64,000 bases of DNA. Origin: Rhodococcoides fascians A25f. Lineage in GTDB: Bacteria > Actinomycetota > Actinomycetes > Mycobacteriales > Mycobacteriaceae. Under the pieces are notes generated by a model. It was not told the origin of the DNA and did not search any database. It saw only the letters and a program-made list of their open reading frames with translations. The stretch is taken from NCBI RefSeq assembly GCF_000760935.2, contig NZ_CP049744.1, positions 1,612,001 through 1,676,000 of the forward strand, in the 5' to 3' direction. The position numbers were made by a program, and so were the translations under genes. Each line of letters begins with the position of its first letter. The first letter of the stretch is position 1. This document shows positions 9,962 to 19,861 of this stretch, in pieces.

Positions 9962-10819
9962 ATGTCTACGAACCTGTCCGACGGTGATCTGCTGGTCCGT
10001 TTGGAGCCCGCGGTCGAAGAGAATCTACGACGCCACATCGAGGTAGCGAGCGAGTGGCACCCCCACGACCTGGCACCGTTCGACGAGGGCAAGAACTTCG
10101 CCTTCCTCGGCGGCGAGGACTGGACGCCCGAGCAGTCGCACCTCAGCGACGTCGAAATCCTGGCCGCAACGGTCGCAGTCCTGGTGGCCGACAACCTGCC
10201 CGCCTACCACCGCGAACTGGCCCATGCACTCACCGGCCTCGGTGCCTGGTGGAAGTGGACCGGCCGATGGACGTCGGAGGAGAACCGCCAGTCGATCGTG
10301 CTGCGCAACTTCCTGGTACTCACCCGCGCCGTCGATCCGGTCGCGCTCGAGCGCGTCCGGATGGAGCACATGACGCTCGGCTACGACGCGCCGAGCCATC
10401 ATCTGCTCGATATCCTGGCCCACTTCGCGATCGAGGAAGCTGCCGCCGCGCTGCGTCACCGCAACACGGTTGCCCTCAGCAAGGATCCGGTCCTGGCTAC
10501 CATCCTCGGCAAGATCGCCGACGACGATGCACTGCAGTCGACGTTCTACGCCAACATCCTGAATGAGGCCTTCGCCGTGGTGCCGGATCAGGCCGCGCGC
10601 GCAATCGCAGATCGCGTGAACGGGTTCGCCATCCCCGTCGTCGACCTGCCCGAGCGCGGGAACAGCACAGTCGCACTCGCCGAAGCCGGCATCTACGACG
10701 CCGATCAGGAACGCGAGAAGGTCTTCAAGCCCCTGCTCGCCGGCTGGAAGATCTTCGATCGCACCGATCTGGGCGAGGACGGCCTGAAGGCACGCGAGGA
10801 ACTCGCGCACCTGGCCTGA
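9962..10819 (+). CDS. Acyl-ACP desaturase-fold protein (DesA2-like) with altered di-iron ligands
   Basis: A 285-residue member of the fatty-acid desaturase type 2 family that aligns over its length with soluble acyl-ACP desaturases. In active enzymes the two ExxH motifs (EENRH and DExxH) supply iron ligands. Here they read E107-N-R-Q110 and D189-A-L-Q192, so both histidines are Gln and the second Glu is Asp. Glu158/159 are kept. Fold membership is clear, but the di-iron desaturase reaction is doubtful. From memory, M. tuberculosis desA2 (Rv1094) sits in the same neighbourhood, next to glyA1 and phoH2. Confidence 0.85.
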   Translation: MSTNLSDGDLLVRLEPAVEENLRRHIEVASEWHPHDLAPFDEGKNFAFLGGEDWTPEQSHLSDVEILAATVAVLVADNLPAYHRELAHALTGLGAWWKWTGRWTSEENRQSIVLRNFLVLTRAVDPVALERVRMEHMTLGYDAPSHHLLDILAHFAIEEAAAALRHRNTVALSKDPVLATILGKIADDDALQSTFYANILNEAFAVVPDQAARAIADRVNGFAIPVVDLPERGNSTVALAEAGIYDADQEREKVFKPLLAGWKIFDRTDLGEDGLKAREELAHLA

Positions 10820-10853
10820 GGTTCGACCCCTTTGGAAACCGCCCGCCCCCGGC

Positions 10854-10904
10854 GGATCAATGCGACTTTGTTGCAGTCTGAGTGACTGAAACCCACATTG
10901 ATCC
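10854..10904. repeat. 51-bp hairpin repeat element, copy B
   Basis: An inverted copy of the element at 6122-6172: 51 bp, 46 identical positions, again bounded by GGATCAATG and CATTGATCC. Its inner stem has three mismatches, but GC-rich flanks extend the outer stem to about 10841-10918 (GCCCGCCCCCGG opposite CCGGGGGCGGGC). It lies between the convergent desaturase-like gene and fumC, so it may terminate both. Confidence 0.85.
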
Positions 10905-10959
10905 CACCGGGGGCGGGCGCATTCACGCGTTCAGGGGTCCGGCGGGGCGAGCGGGGAAG

Positions 10960-12363
10960 CTAGTCCTTGACCTTCGCCATGGCGAGGACGTCGAGGCGCT
11001 TGTCGAGTTCTTCCTCGCTGAGCTTGTCGCCGATCAGTCCGCGGTCGATGACCGTCTGACGGATCGTCTTCTTCTCCTTGAGTGCCTGCTTGGCGACCGC
11101 TGCAGCTTCCTCGTAGCCGATTGCCGAGTTCAGTGGCGTCACGATGGACGGCGAGGACTCGGCGAGAGTCTTGAGGTGATCGACGTTCGCAACCAAGCCG
11201 ACGACGCACTTGTCGGCGAAGAGCACCGAGACGTTGGCAAGCAGCTTGAACGATTCGAGGACGTTGCGCGCCATCATCGGGATGTACACGTTGAGCTCGA
11301 ATGCACCCGATGCGCCGCCGAAGGCAACTGCGGCGTCGTTTCCGATGACCTGTGCGGCGACCTGCGTAACAGCCTCGGGCAGAACGGGATTGACCTTGCC
11401 AGGCATGATGGAGCTACCGGGCTGCAGGTCGGGGAGGGCCAGCTCGCCGAGTCCGGTGAGCGGTCCCGATCCCATCCAGCGAATGTCGTTGGCAATCTTG
11501 GTCAGTGACACCGCGATGGTGCGCAGTGCGCCCGATGCCTCGACGAGTCCGTCGCGTGCAGCCTGTGCCTCGAACGAATCCTTGGCTGCGGTGAGCGCAT
11601 CGATGCCGGTCGACTTGACCAGTTCTGCAACAACTTTCGGGCCGAAGCCGTCGGGTGCGTTGAGGCCGGTGCCGACGGCGGTGCCGCCGATGGGGAGCTC
11701 ACCCAGTCGGGGCAGGGTGGCCTCGACGCGCTCGATGCCTGCCTCGATCTGGCGGGCGTAGCCGCCGAATTCCTGGCCGAGGGTGACCGGTACGGCATCC
11801 ATGAGGTGGGTGCGGCCGGACTTCACGACGGTCTTCCACTCGACTGCCTTGGCGGCGAGTGCCTCGTGCAGGTGCTTCAGCGCGGGCACCAGTGAGGTGA
11901 CTGCTGCCTCGGTCGCGGCGACGTGGGTGGCCGTCGGGAACGTGTCGTTGGAGGACTGCGACATGTTCACGTGATCGTTGGGGTGCACCTCGACGCCGTT
12001 CGCCTTGGCGATCGACGCGATGACCTCGTTGGCGTTCATGTTGGAGCTGGTGCCCGAGCCGGTCTGGAAGACGTCGATCGGGAACTGGTCGTCGTGCTTG
12101 CCGTCGGCAATCTCGGTGGCCGCTGCGATGATCGCGTCGGCCAAAGCACCGTCGAGCAGGCCCAGGTCCTTGTTGACCTGTGCGCAGGCTGCCTTGAGGA
12201 GACCCATCGCGCGAATTTGGGTGCGCTCGAGCGGACGTCCCGAGATGGGGAAGTTCTCCACCGCACGCTGAGTCTGGGCACGCCAGAGTGCGTCGATGGG
12301 AACGCGAACCTCTCCCATGGTGTCGTGTTCGATCCGGAACTGCTGTTCGTCTGTCTGCGTCAT
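10960..12363 (-). CDS. fumC: Class II fumarate hydratase
   Basis: Hydrates fumarate to L-malate in the TCA cycle; the class II enzyme is an iron-free homotetramer. The superfamily signature [11 protein letters not shown] lies at residues 316-326, and [12 protein letters not shown] and [10 protein letters not shown] contribute to the active site. Length (467) is normal. It is followed on the same strand by intergenic copy B of the hairpin element and preceded by glpX, the order recalled for M. tuberculosis Rv1098c-Rv1099c. Confidence 0.96.
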   Translation of the reverse strand: MTQTDEQQFRIEHDTMGEVRVPIDALWRAQTQRAVENFPISGRPLERTQIRAMGLLKAACAQVNKDLGLLDGALADAIIAAATEIADGKHDDQFPIDVFQTGSGTSSNMNANEVIASIAKANGVEVHPNDHVNMSQSSNDTFPTATHVAATEAAVTSLVPALKHLHEALAAKAVEWKTVVKSGRTHLMDAVPVTLGQEFGGYARQIEAGIERVEATLPRLGELPIGGTAVGTGLNAPDGFGPKVVAELVKSTGIDALTAAKDSFEAQAARDGLVEASGALRTIAVSLTKIANDIRWMGSGPLTGLGELALPDLQPGSSIMPGKVNPVLPEAVTQVAAQVIGNDAAVAFGGASGAFELNVYIPMMARNVLESFKLLANVSVLFADKCVVGLVANVDHLKTLAESSPSIVTPLNSAIGYEEAAAVAKQALKEKKTIRQTVIDRGLIGDKLSEEELDKRLDVLAMAKVKD

Positions 12364-12395
12364 GAGCCTTACTTTGCCAGTCGTGGTTTCGGTGA

Positions 12396-13436
12396 TCAGA
12401 AGGACGGTGCTTGGCCGGATTCGTCGGCGTCGAAGTCGACCGAGGAGTATTCGCGCAGCTTCTCGAGGCGGTGGTAGGCGTCGATCATGCGCACGGTGCC
12501 GGACTTGGATCGCATGACGATGGACTGGGTGTGCGCGCCGCCGCCTGCGTAGCGAACGCCGCGCAGCAGGTCACCGTCGGTGACGCCGGTGGCGGTGAAG
12601 AAGACGTTCTCGCCCGAGACGAGGTCCTTGGTGTCGAGGACACGATCCAGGTCGTGGCCCGCGTCGATGGCCTTCTGCTTCTCGTCGTCGTCCGTGGGTG
12701 CCAGACGCCCCAGGATGGCACCGTCCATGCACCGCATCGCGGCGGCGGCGATGATGCCCTCGGGCGTGCCGCCGATTCCGATGAGCATGTCGGTGCCCGA
12801 GTCGGGACGAGCAGCGGCGATCGCACCGGCCACGTCACCGTCGGAGATCAACCGGATGCGGGACCCGGCGTCGCGCACCTGCTGGATCAGCTCGGCGTGC
12901 CGCGGGCGATCGAGGATGCACACCGTGACGTCGGACGCAGATCCCTTCTTGATCTTGGCGATCCGAGCGATGTTCTCGGCGACGGGGGCGGTGATGTCGA
13001 TGACGTCGGCGTAATCGGGACCGACGGCGATCTTCTCCATGTAGAAGACGGCGGACGGGTCGAACATCGCGCCACGCTCGGCGACGGCGAGGACCGAGAT
13101 GGCGTTGGGCATGCCCTTGGCCATCAGCGTCGTTCCGTCGACGGGGTCGACGGCGAAGTCGACGTCGGGACCGTTGCCGTTGCCGACCTCTTCGCCGTTG
13201 TAGAGCATCGGCGCTTCGTCCTTCTCGCCCTCACCGATGACGACGACGCCGCGCATCGAGACCGAGGCGACCAACTGACGCATGGCATCGACCGCTGCTC
13301 CGTCGCCACCTTCCTTGTCGCCGCGACCGACCCAGCGGCCCGATGCGAGCGCACCGGCCTCGGTGACGCGTACGAGTTCGAGTGCGAGGTTGCGATCTGG
13401 CGCCATGGCGCGAGTGGACTCGGTGCTGGCCGTCAT
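12396..13436 (-). CDS. glpX: Class II fructose-1,6-bisphosphatase
   Basis: Hydrolyses fructose 1,6-bisphosphate to fructose 6-phosphate in gluconeogenesis. The metal-binding DPVDGTT motif is at residues 97-103 and [11 protein letters not shown] lies at 68-78. The length (346 residues) fits GlpX. It is 32 bp upstream of fumC on the same strand and probably forms an operon with it. It is divergent from the DUF4245 gene. Confidence 0.95.
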   Translation of the reverse strand: MTASTESTRAMAPDRNLALELVRVTEAGALASGRWVGRGDKEGGDGAAVDAMRQLVASVSMRGVVVIGEGEKDEAPMLYNGEEVGNGNGPDVDFAVDPVDGTTLMAKGMPNAISVLAVAERGAMFDPSAVFYMEKIAVGPDYADVIDITAPVAENIARIAKIKKGSASDVTVCILDRPRHAELIQQVRDAGSRIRLISDGDVAGAIAAARPDSGTDMLIGIGGTPEGIIAAAAMRCMDGAILGRLAPTDDDEKQKAIDAGHDLDRVLDTKDLVSGENVFFTATGVTDGDLLRGVRYAGGGAHTQSIVMRSKSGTVRMIDAYHRLEKLREYSSVDFDADESGQAPSF

Positions 13437-13571
13437 CGGTTTGTAGCCTCCTGGTTGGTGGGGTGTTACCCAGGCGCGATTATCTCACTTCTGTGATGCC
13501 TGCGGTGGGGTCGGGTCGACTGTGAGGTACGCGCCGACCGAGCACTGCCGCGCAGAGGGGATACTGGTGAA

Positions 13572-14144
13572 GTGGCGAACAGCAAACCTCGGATTCTCAA
13601 CAACAACCGCGACATGGTCTGGTCGCTCATTCCGCTGGTCATTGCCTGTTTGCTGATCGCGGGTGTGGCCAGCCAGTGCTCGCTGAGCCCCGGTGGCCCC
13701 AAGCAGGGGCCCATCCCCAACTTCGACGTGAACACTGCGCTGCAGTACGACGCATCCGAAATCGGCTTCCCGGTGCGCAATCCGAGTGTTCCCGAGGGCT
13801 GGACGCCCAACTCGGGCAGTCGCGCGACCATCTCCGGCGACAACGGCGGAGCGGTATCGACTGTCGGATACATCACCGGTACCGGTGCATACTTACAACT
13901 CACCCAGTCTTCGGCGTCCGAGGAACAGCTGGTCCCGTTCGTGGCCGGAAGTGAAACTGCGTACGCGTCGGGCGCACAGAACGTGTCGGGTCGAGATTGG
14001 GTGGTCTACGGCGAGGAAGGTTCGCGAAATTACTGGGTCTCCGATTTCGGTGACGTCCGAATACTGCTGGGCGGCACCGCAACCACCGAGGACTTCACCA
14101 CTCTCGCATCGATCCTCGAGGCCACCGAACCGCTCGTTCCCTAG
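13572..14144 (+). CDS. DUF4245 domain-containing membrane-anchored protein
   Basis: A 190-residue protein with one N-terminal transmembrane segment (about residues 16-36), followed by an extracytoplasmic domain of the DUF4245 family. It is conserved in Mycobacteriales next to glpX (Rv1100 in M. tuberculosis, from memory). The start is a GTG. No function is known. It ends convergently with xseB, overlapping by 4 bp. Confidence 0.85.
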   Translation: MANSKPRILNNNRDMVWSLIPLVIACLLIAGVASQCSLSPGGPKQGPIPNFDVNTALQYDASEIGFPVRNPSVPEGWTPNSGSRATISGDNGGAVSTVGYITGTGAYLQLTQSSASEEQLVPFVAGSETAYASGAQNVSGRDWVVYGEEGSRNYWVSDFGDVRILLGGTATTEDFTTLASILEATEPLVP

Positions 14145-14365
14145 CCGTCCTTCTCGGTGCTCGCGAGCGCGGTCTCGATCCGCTTGCGGGCGCCTGCAAG
14201 CTGTTCCTCGCAGCGCGATGCCAGTTGCTCGCCGCGTTCCCACAGAGCCAACGACGCATCGAGATCGAGCCCGCCCTGCTCGAGAATTCTCACCACGCCC
14301 ACCAGTTCGTCACGGGCTTCCTCGTAGCCCAGTTCCGAAACCGGCTTGTCTTCGTTCTCGCTCAT
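14141..14365 (-). CDS. xseB: Exodeoxyribonuclease VII small subunit
   Basis: A 74-residue acidic helical protein with the XseB pattern: [20 protein letters not shown], then a LWERGEQLA stretch near residues 46-54. XseB binds the large subunit in several copies and is needed for processive degradation of single-stranded DNA. It lies 13 bp downstream of xseA on the same strand. Confidence 0.94.
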   Translation of the reverse strand: MSENEDKPVSELGYEEARDELVGVVRILEQGGLDLDASLALWERGEQLASRCEEQLAGARKRIETALASTEKDG

Positions 14366-14378
14366 CGAATCTCCTTCG

Positions 14379-15656
14379 TCATTTCACTCGGCCCATCACT
14401 GCGGCGGTGACGGCACCGTCGGCCACCCGCACTCTGATCTGTGTACCCGGCGGCGCGTCGTCCACCGAACGCAGCACTTCGGGATCGGAGCCCGCCACCA
14501 CCCGCTGCACGACGGCGTAGCCCCGAGCAAGTGTGGCAGCCGGTCCCAGCGTCGACAGCCGCGCCCGCAGATGTTCGACGAGCGTGTCCTGGGTGGTGAG
14601 TTCGCGCTGCACGTCGCGTCGTGCCGCGTCGGTCAGGCGTCGAATTTCCTCGCGTCGCTGCTCGAGTGAGGCGAGTGGATCTGCCAATACCGGTCGGTGC
14701 CGGAGCATATCGAGGCCACGTGCCTCGCGCTCGACCCAGTTACGCAGAGCTGCAGCGCTTCTGGACTTCAGCTCCGACACCAGCGCTTGCTCGGCGACGG
14801 CGTCGGGAACCACGAGTTTGGCGGCATCGGTGGGGGTTGCGGCGCGCAGGTCTGCGACGTGGTCGCTGAGCGGACTGTCGGGCTCGTGACCGATCGCGCT
14901 GACGATCGGTGTGGTGGCCCGAGAGATGGCGCGGCACAGAGCCTCGTCCGAGAACGGCAGCAAATCCTCGACGCTGCCACCGCCGCGGGCCAGGATGATG
15001 ACGTCGACAGCGGGGTCCTCGTTCAGGTCTTTCAGCGCGTCCAGAATTGCCGGGACCGCCTGAGGTCCTTGAACCGGGGTGTTGCGGACCTCGAATCGAA
15101 CCGCAGGCCAACGCCTCTGGGCGACGGTGAGGACGTCCTTCTCGGCTGCGCTGGCCCTGGCGGTGATGAGTCCGATCGTGCCGGGCAGAAACGGCAACGG
15201 TCGCTTGAGGCGTGGGTCGAACAACCCCTCTGCGGCGAGCAGAGCTCGGAGACGTTCGATGCGGGCGAGGAGTTCGCCGACGCCCACAGCGCGAATGTCG
15301 GTGGCGCGCAGCGAAATGGTTCCGCGGCCGGTGAAGAACGACAGTTTGCCGTAGAGAATGACGCGTGCGCCCTCGGTCAGCGGAACAGGCGAGCGGTCGA
15401 GTAGCTGAGGCGAACACGTCACCGACAGCGACATATCGGCCGACGGATCACGCAGCGTCAGAAAAGCCGTGCGGGTGCCGGGTCTGGCGTTGATCTGGGT
15501 GAGTTGCCCCTCGACCCAGATGCTGCCGAGTTTGTCGATCCAGCCGGCGACCTTCATCGCGACGGTACGCACCGGCCACGGCTGTTCGGCGGAACTCGCG
15601 GCAGCCTGAGTGGAACCCGGCTGAGTGGGACCGGACTGGGTTGGGGGAGTGCTCAC
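14379..15656 (-). CDS. xseA: Exodeoxyribonuclease VII large subunit
   Basis: Catalytic subunit of the bidirectional single-strand exonuclease VII. It has an N-terminal OB-fold ([13 protein letters not shown]), the nuclease region with [16 protein letters not shown] and the [20 protein letters not shown] motif, and a C-terminal coiled coil. The frame is open upstream, but the GTG at 15656 overlaps the stop of the upstream gene by 4 bp (translational coupling) and gives 425 residues, the expected length. Confidence 0.95.
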   Translation of the reverse strand: MSTPPTQSGPTQPGSTQAAASSAEQPWPVRTVAMKVAGWIDKLGSIWVEGQLTQINARPGTRTAFLTLRDPSADMSLSVTCSPQLLDRSPVPLTEGARVILYGKLSFFTGRGTISLRATDIRAVGVGELLARIERLRALLAAEGLFDPRLKRPLPFLPGTIGLITARASAAEKDVLTVAQRRWPAVRFEVRNTPVQGPQAVPAILDALKDLNEDPAVDVIILARGGGSVEDLLPFSDEALCRAISRATTPIVSAIGHEPDSPLSDHVADLRAATPTDAAKLVVPDAVAEQALVSELKSRSAAALRNWVEREARGLDMLRHRPVLADPLASLEQRREEIRRLTDAARRDVQRELTTQDTLVEHLRARLSTLGPAATLARGYAVVQRVVAGSDPEVLRSVDDAPPGTQIRVRVADGAVTAAVMGRVK

Positions 15657-16258
15657 TTGGCCTTGGCGGTGGTGATTCGGTTGGCCAGCATCGTCCGGAA
15701 CGGCGCGCGGGCGAGCGTGTCGTTCTCGTAGTCCAGCAACGTCTCGAGGTCCTCGACCGAGAGTGTGCGCAACCGTGCCCGCAGCTGCGCCAGCGCGAGG
15801 GTGTCGAAGTCGATCATCTCGACGATCTCGGGCTTGTCGACGGACGGAGCGCGCTTGGCCGAGGTGTCCTGGACGGGCTCGTCCAGCGGAGGCGTCGAGT
15901 ACAGCGCGAAGCGGCCGTTGGCCGCGACCGGCTCGGCCACCGGCGCATCGGGTACGTCGACGTCGTCGGTGATCACGGAGGTCTCGAAGGCGTCGTCCTC
16001 GTCTTCGTCGAACTCGGCCCACGCGGGCTGCTCCTCGCGCGGAGTGCCGACGACCGGCAGGGTCGCGATGATCAGATCTCCCTTGATGGCCAACGCCGTC
16101 ACCTGCTGCTGGAACCGCATACCGCGCGCCAGCGCTTCACTGACAACCGTCATCGGCAGCATCAGGGCGGAACCGGGAAGCTTGCGAGCCTCTTCTACCA
16201 CGGTCACGGCGACGCCAGCGGCCACGCGAGCTGCAAAGGGGACTCGAGTCATGCCCAC
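15653..16258 (-). CDS. Lipid droplet-associated protein
   Basis: A 201-residue actinobacterial protein of the family first noted on lipid droplets of Rhodococcus; the M. tuberculosis counterpart recalled at this place is Rv1109c. The N-terminal 60 residues form a hydrophobic/amphipathic region ([26 protein letters not shown]), an acidic Asp/Glu-rich linker spans about 80-115, and a helical C-terminal segment ([16 protein letters not shown]) follows. The N-terminal helix could bind a lipid surface (inference). It is translationally coupled to xseA and divergent from ispH. Confidence 0.8.
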   Translation of the reverse strand: MGMTRVPFAARVAAGVAVTVVEEARKLPGSALMLPMTVVSEALARGMRFQQQVTALAIKGDLIIATLPVVGTPREEQPAWAEFDEDEDDAFETSVITDDVDVPDAPVAEPVAANGRFALYSTPPLDEPVQDTSAKRAPSVDKPEIVEMIDFDTLALAQLRARLRTLSVEDLETLLDYENDTLARAPFRTMLANRITTAKAK

Positions 16259-16341
16259 CAGACTGCCCGAAGTCGTGAATTTTGGGTAGCCGACAGGCTG
16301 GAGACGCAGCGCTGATCCCGTCTACACGTATCCTCGGAGGT

Positions 16342-17349
16342 ATGTCTTCGGCCGTTCCTCTGAATCTTGGTATCGCACAATCAGCCGGCGCGGGTAAGTC
16401 CGCGTACGCCGGGGGTAAGCGAGTGCTGCTCGCGGAGCCCCGTGGCTACTGCGCAGGTGTCGATCGTGCGGTCGAGACCGTCGAGAAAGCATTGGAACAA
16501 CACGGTGCGCCGGTCTACGTGCGCAAGGAGATCGTGCACAACCGGCACGTCGTCGAGACGCTGTCCGATCGCGGGGCGGTGTTCGTCGAGGAGACCGACG
16601 AGGTGCCCGAGGGTTCCCTGCTCGTGTTCTCGGCGCACGGCGTGTCCCCGGCCGTGCACACCTCGGCGGCAGAGCGGAACCTGCGCACCATCGACGCCAC
16701 CTGCCCGTTGGTGACCAAGGTGCACCAGGAAGCGAAGCGGTTCGCTCGCGACGACTACGACATTCTCCTGATCGGTCACGAAGGTCACGAGGAGGTGGAG
16801 GGCACCGCAGGTGAGGCCCCCGAGCACATCCAGCTGGTGGACGGCCCCGAGTCGGTCGACAACGTCACCGTCCGCGACGAGAACAAGGTGATCTGGTTGT
16901 CGCAGACCACTCTGAGCGTCGACGAGACGATGATGACGGTCGCCAAGCTCCGCGAGCGATTCCCGACGCTGCAGGACCCGCCCAGCGACGACATCTGCTA
17001 CGCCACCCAGAACCGTCAGGTCGCGGTGAAAGCGATGGCTCCGGAATGCGATCTGGTGATCGTCGTCGGATCGAAGAACTCGTCGAATTCGGTGCGTCTG
17101 GTCGAGGTCGCGCTGAACGCCGGTGCGCGGGCCAGCTACCTCGTCGACTACGCCAAGGAGATCGACCTGGCCTGGCTCGACGGGGTCGAGACCATCGGCA
17201 TCACCTCGGGTGCGTCGGTGCCGGAGATCCTGGTGCAGGGCGTCATCGACCTGTTCGCCGAGCACGGCTACGCCGACGTGCAGCCGGTCACCACGGCAAA
17301 CGAGACGCTGGTGTTCTCACTTCCCCGCGAACTTCGTCCGGCTCGGTAG
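16342..17349 (+). CDS. ispH: 4-hydroxy-3-methylbut-2-enyl diphosphate reductase
   Basis: Last enzyme of the MEP isoprenoid pathway, reducing HMBPP to IPP and DMAPP with a 4Fe-4S cluster. The three cluster cysteines are Cys37 (RGYCAGV), Cys121 (DATCPLV) and Cys219 (DICYATQNR). The ATG at 16342 is preferred because homology begins after it and an AGGAGG-like sequence lies upstream, although spacing is only about 1-2 bases. A TTG at 16282 is an alternative. The product has 335 residues. The M. tuberculosis equivalent is lytB2 (Rv1110). Confidence 0.95.
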   Translation: MSSAVPLNLGIAQSAGAGKSAYAGGKRVLLAEPRGYCAGVDRAVETVEKALEQHGAPVYVRKEIVHNRHVVETLSDRGAVFVEETDEVPEGSLLVFSAHGVSPAVHTSAAERNLRTIDATCPLVTKVHQEAKRFARDDYDILLIGHEGHEEVEGTAGEAPEHIQLVDGPESVDNVTVRDENKVIWLSQTTLSVDETMMTVAKLRERFPTLQDPPSDDICYATQNRQVAVKAMAPECDLVIVVGSKNSSNSVRLVEVALNAGARASYLVDYAKEIDLAWLDGVETIGITSGASVPEILVQGVIDLFAEHGYADVQPVTTANETLVFSLPRELRPAR

Positions 17350-17385
17350 GTCTTCGACCCGATCGCCGACGCCCACGGGAGTCGT

Positions 17386-18549
17386 TCAGTCCGTGTGCCG
17401 GTCGCGGTAGCGAACCTGCGGCACCGGATGAGGCGGAATGTCGTCCCGATGGGCACCGGGCAACGAGTGGTTGCCGGGAGCCTGATTCGCGTCGGTCGAC
17501 GAGCTGGTCTGGCTCGACGAGGTGGTCTGTGGAGTCACGACGGGCCGGGAGCCGGTGGCGTACGGGCCGGGGACCTCACGGGGAGGCTGCACCTGGGCCG
17601 ACCGCTGGCGGCGAGGTTCTGTCGAGTACCGAGGCTCGCCCGACTGCGGCCGCGGTGATTGCCGGGCCTGAGGCTGAGCCTGTGGGTACTGCGGACGCTG
17701 GTAATCGGGCTTCTGGTGCTCCGACCTGGCGTGATCCTGCCGAGGTGAGTCGGTTCCGGAGTGTCGGCTCTGCGGCGCTGGCACCGCCCCGGACGAGCGG
17801 CGTGGGCTCGCGCTCGGATCCACGACCCGTGACGTGCGCGGAGTCGGATTGGAACGGGAGTCGGATGCTCTTCGGCCGACGTACGGCTCGGACACGATGT
17901 CGGTGGCCTCGGTCGCGGAGACGGCGCTGCGATCGGCCGACGGGGTAGCCCGTCTGCGGGTGCGTTCGGGACGCTCTTCCTGTGCCCGTCGCTGCGCACG
18001 GGTGGGCTTGTCGTCACCGGTCTTCGGAGTGCGGCGTACTGCACTCTCGGACTTCGAGCTCCGACGAGCGGTGCCCTCGGCCTTCTGGCTTCGCCGAACG
18101 GCGGGGGCATGTGTGTTCTGCCGCTTGAGCACGATGCGCAGTGCTCCGAGTCCGACGGCCACAACGGTACCGAGCAGCATCAACGGAAAGCGATTGACCA
18201 GCGGAATCGCGACGTTGAGAATGATGTCCTTGAGGCTGGTTCCCGCGTTGTCGGTGAAGTACTGGTACGACAGCGGTACGGCGACGAACAGGATCAGCGG
18301 AGCTTGCACCATCGCGGTGAACAGTCCGCGGTAACGAACGAGCACCACGGCAGCGATGCAGCCGAGGATGTAGAAGAACGCGAACGCGCCGGTCAGCTCG
18401 GTGCCGCGGGCGGCATCGATGAGAAACCCGAGGAAAGTCAGGCCTGCGGCGATCGCGACGGCACCCCACGCGGGCACACCGGGCAGAGTCGCGAGGATGG
18501 ATCGGTGATCCAGCGGTACCCCGGATCGGGCACGTTGGGAGGTAGACAC
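17386..18549 (-). CDS. DUF6542 membrane protein with long basic disordered tail
   Basis: A 387-residue protein. Residues 27-140 hold four probable transmembrane helices forming a DUF6542-type domain. The remaining 240 residues are low-complexity, rich in Arg, Ser, Pro and Gln, with many repeated basic clusters, and are predicted to be disordered and cytoplasmic. No enzyme motif is seen. It converges with ispH and lies at the place of Rv1111c in M. tuberculosis. Its role is unknown. Confidence 0.8.
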   Translation of the reverse strand: MSTSQRARSGVPLDHRSILATLPGVPAWGAVAIAAGLTFLGFLIDAARGTELTGAFAFFYILGCIAAVVLVRYRGLFTAMVQAPLILFVAVPLSYQYFTDNAGTSLKDIILNVAIPLVNRFPLMLLGTVVAVGLGALRIVLKRQNTHAPAVRRSQKAEGTARRSSKSESAVRRTPKTGDDKPTRAQRRAQEERPERTRRRATPSADRSAVSATEATDIVSEPYVGRRASDSRSNPTPRTSRVVDPSASPRRSSGAVPAPQSRHSGTDSPRQDHARSEHQKPDYQRPQYPQAQPQARQSPRPQSGEPRYSTEPRRQRSAQVQPPREVPGPYATGSRPVVTPQTTSSSQTSSSTDANQAPGNHSLPGAHRDDIPPHPVPQVRYRDRHTD

Positions 18550-18569
18550 CCCTCGAGGTTAGCCGTAGT

Positions 18570-19736
18570 TCAGCCGACTGCATCGTCGACATGACCGAAG
18601 TCGTGCCGGTAGCGGGACGAATCGGACAGTGTGGGGCGCCCGTCCACCCGGCCGATCGTCACCGGCTCGGCGTCGAACAGCTCGAGTTCGTGTAGTTTTC
18701 TCGCCGTCACGCTCACCCTGGAGTCCACCGATCCGACGGTGGAGTTGAAGGAGTCAACGGCCTTGCCCAGATTGGCCCCGAGCTTGTCCAAGTGCGTCGA
18801 CACGACGCCGATGCGGGTGTACAACTCGCGCCCCAACTGCTGGATGCGCGCCGCGTCCTCGGCCAGCGATTCCTGCTTCCAGGTGTATGCCACCGTGCGC
18901 AACAGCGCGACCAGGGTGGTGGGGGTGGCCAGGATCACGTTCCTTCCGAAGGCGTACTCGAGCAGGCCGGTATCGGACGTCAGTGCTGCATCCAGAAACG
19001 GGTCGCCGGGAACGAACAGCACGACGAATTCCGGAGTCGGCTCGAACGCCTCCCAGTACGCCTTGTCGGCCAACTGATCGATGTGGGTCCGCAGCTGTTT
19101 GGCGTGACGTCGCAGGTTCTTCTCGCGAGCGCCCGGGGCATCGTCCTGAGCAGCATCGAGGTAGGCCGCGAACGGCACCTTGGCGTCGACGACGATCTGA
19201 CGACCGCCGGCGAGACGGACGATCATGTCCGGTCTGATGCCGTCCTTGCTGACCTGAGTGTCGAAATCGCAGTGCTTGAGCATGCCCGCGAGCTCGACGA
19301 CCCGCTCGAGCTGAATCTCTCCCCACCGTCCTCTGATCTGCGGGGCACGCAGCGCCGTCACCAACTGGCTGGTTTGGGTGGACAGATGCATCGACGCGCG
19401 GTGCATGCCGGTGACCTGCTCGGACAATCCTGCGTAGGCCCTGATTCGATTGTGTTCGACTTGCCGGACGTGCTCGGACAGCGCATCGACGGCGTCGTGC
19501 AACGGCTCGACCAGGTGCGAGACCTGTTGCCCGATCACGGTGGAGTGTCGCCGAGCGGAATCCTCGTTGACCGCGCTCAGCGACTGCCGAAGCATGCCTT
19601 CGTGCTCGCGCAGCGCAGCCAGTTGCGCCTCGGCCCGCACAGCTCTGTCTCCCATCCGCGAGGCGTGCAGCAACCAGCCCACGACCGCACCGATGCCGAG
19701 GGCCACGAGCAGGCCGAACGCCGTGAGTATGTTCAT
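18570..19736 (-). CDS. rmuC: DNA recombination protein RmuC
   Basis: A 388-residue RmuC family protein. An N-terminal transmembrane segment (residues 4-22) is followed by a coiled coil and then the nuclease-like RmuC domain with RGRWGEIQLERVVELAGM, DMIVRLAGGRQIVVDAKVP and a C-terminal helical part. RmuC limits DNA inversions between short inverted repeats in E. coli. The ATG at 19736 starts the membrane helix; the longer frame upstream lacks homology and would overlap sbcD. It is divergent from sbcD, with 125 bp between. Confidence 0.93.
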   Translation of the reverse strand: MNILTAFGLLVALGIGAVVGWLLHASRMGDRAVRAEAQLAALREHEGMLRQSLSAVNEDSARRHSTVIGQQVSHLVEPLHDAVDALSEHVRQVEHNRIRAYAGLSEQVTGMHRASMHLSTQTSQLVTALRAPQIRGRWGEIQLERVVELAGMLKHCDFDTQVSKDGIRPDMIVRLAGGRQIVVDAKVPFAAYLDAAQDDAPGAREKNLRRHAKQLRTHIDQLADKAYWEAFEPTPEFVVLFVPGDPFLDAALTSDTGLLEYAFGRNVILATPTTLVALLRTVAYTWKQESLAEDAARIQQLGRELYTRIGVVSTHLDKLGANLGKAVDSFNSTVGSVDSRVSVTARKLHELELFDAEPVTIGRVDGRPTLSDSSRYRHDFGHVDDAVG

Positions 19737-19861
19737 GGGGACAGATGATGCAGGAAGGTACCGACAGACTTCGTTGTGCGGAGTTCGTGGACCGTCCTCG
19801 GTTCCCGACAGGCCGACGCGCCTCGAATAGTTTGTCGGTGCTTGCCGATAGCGTCGAACGC

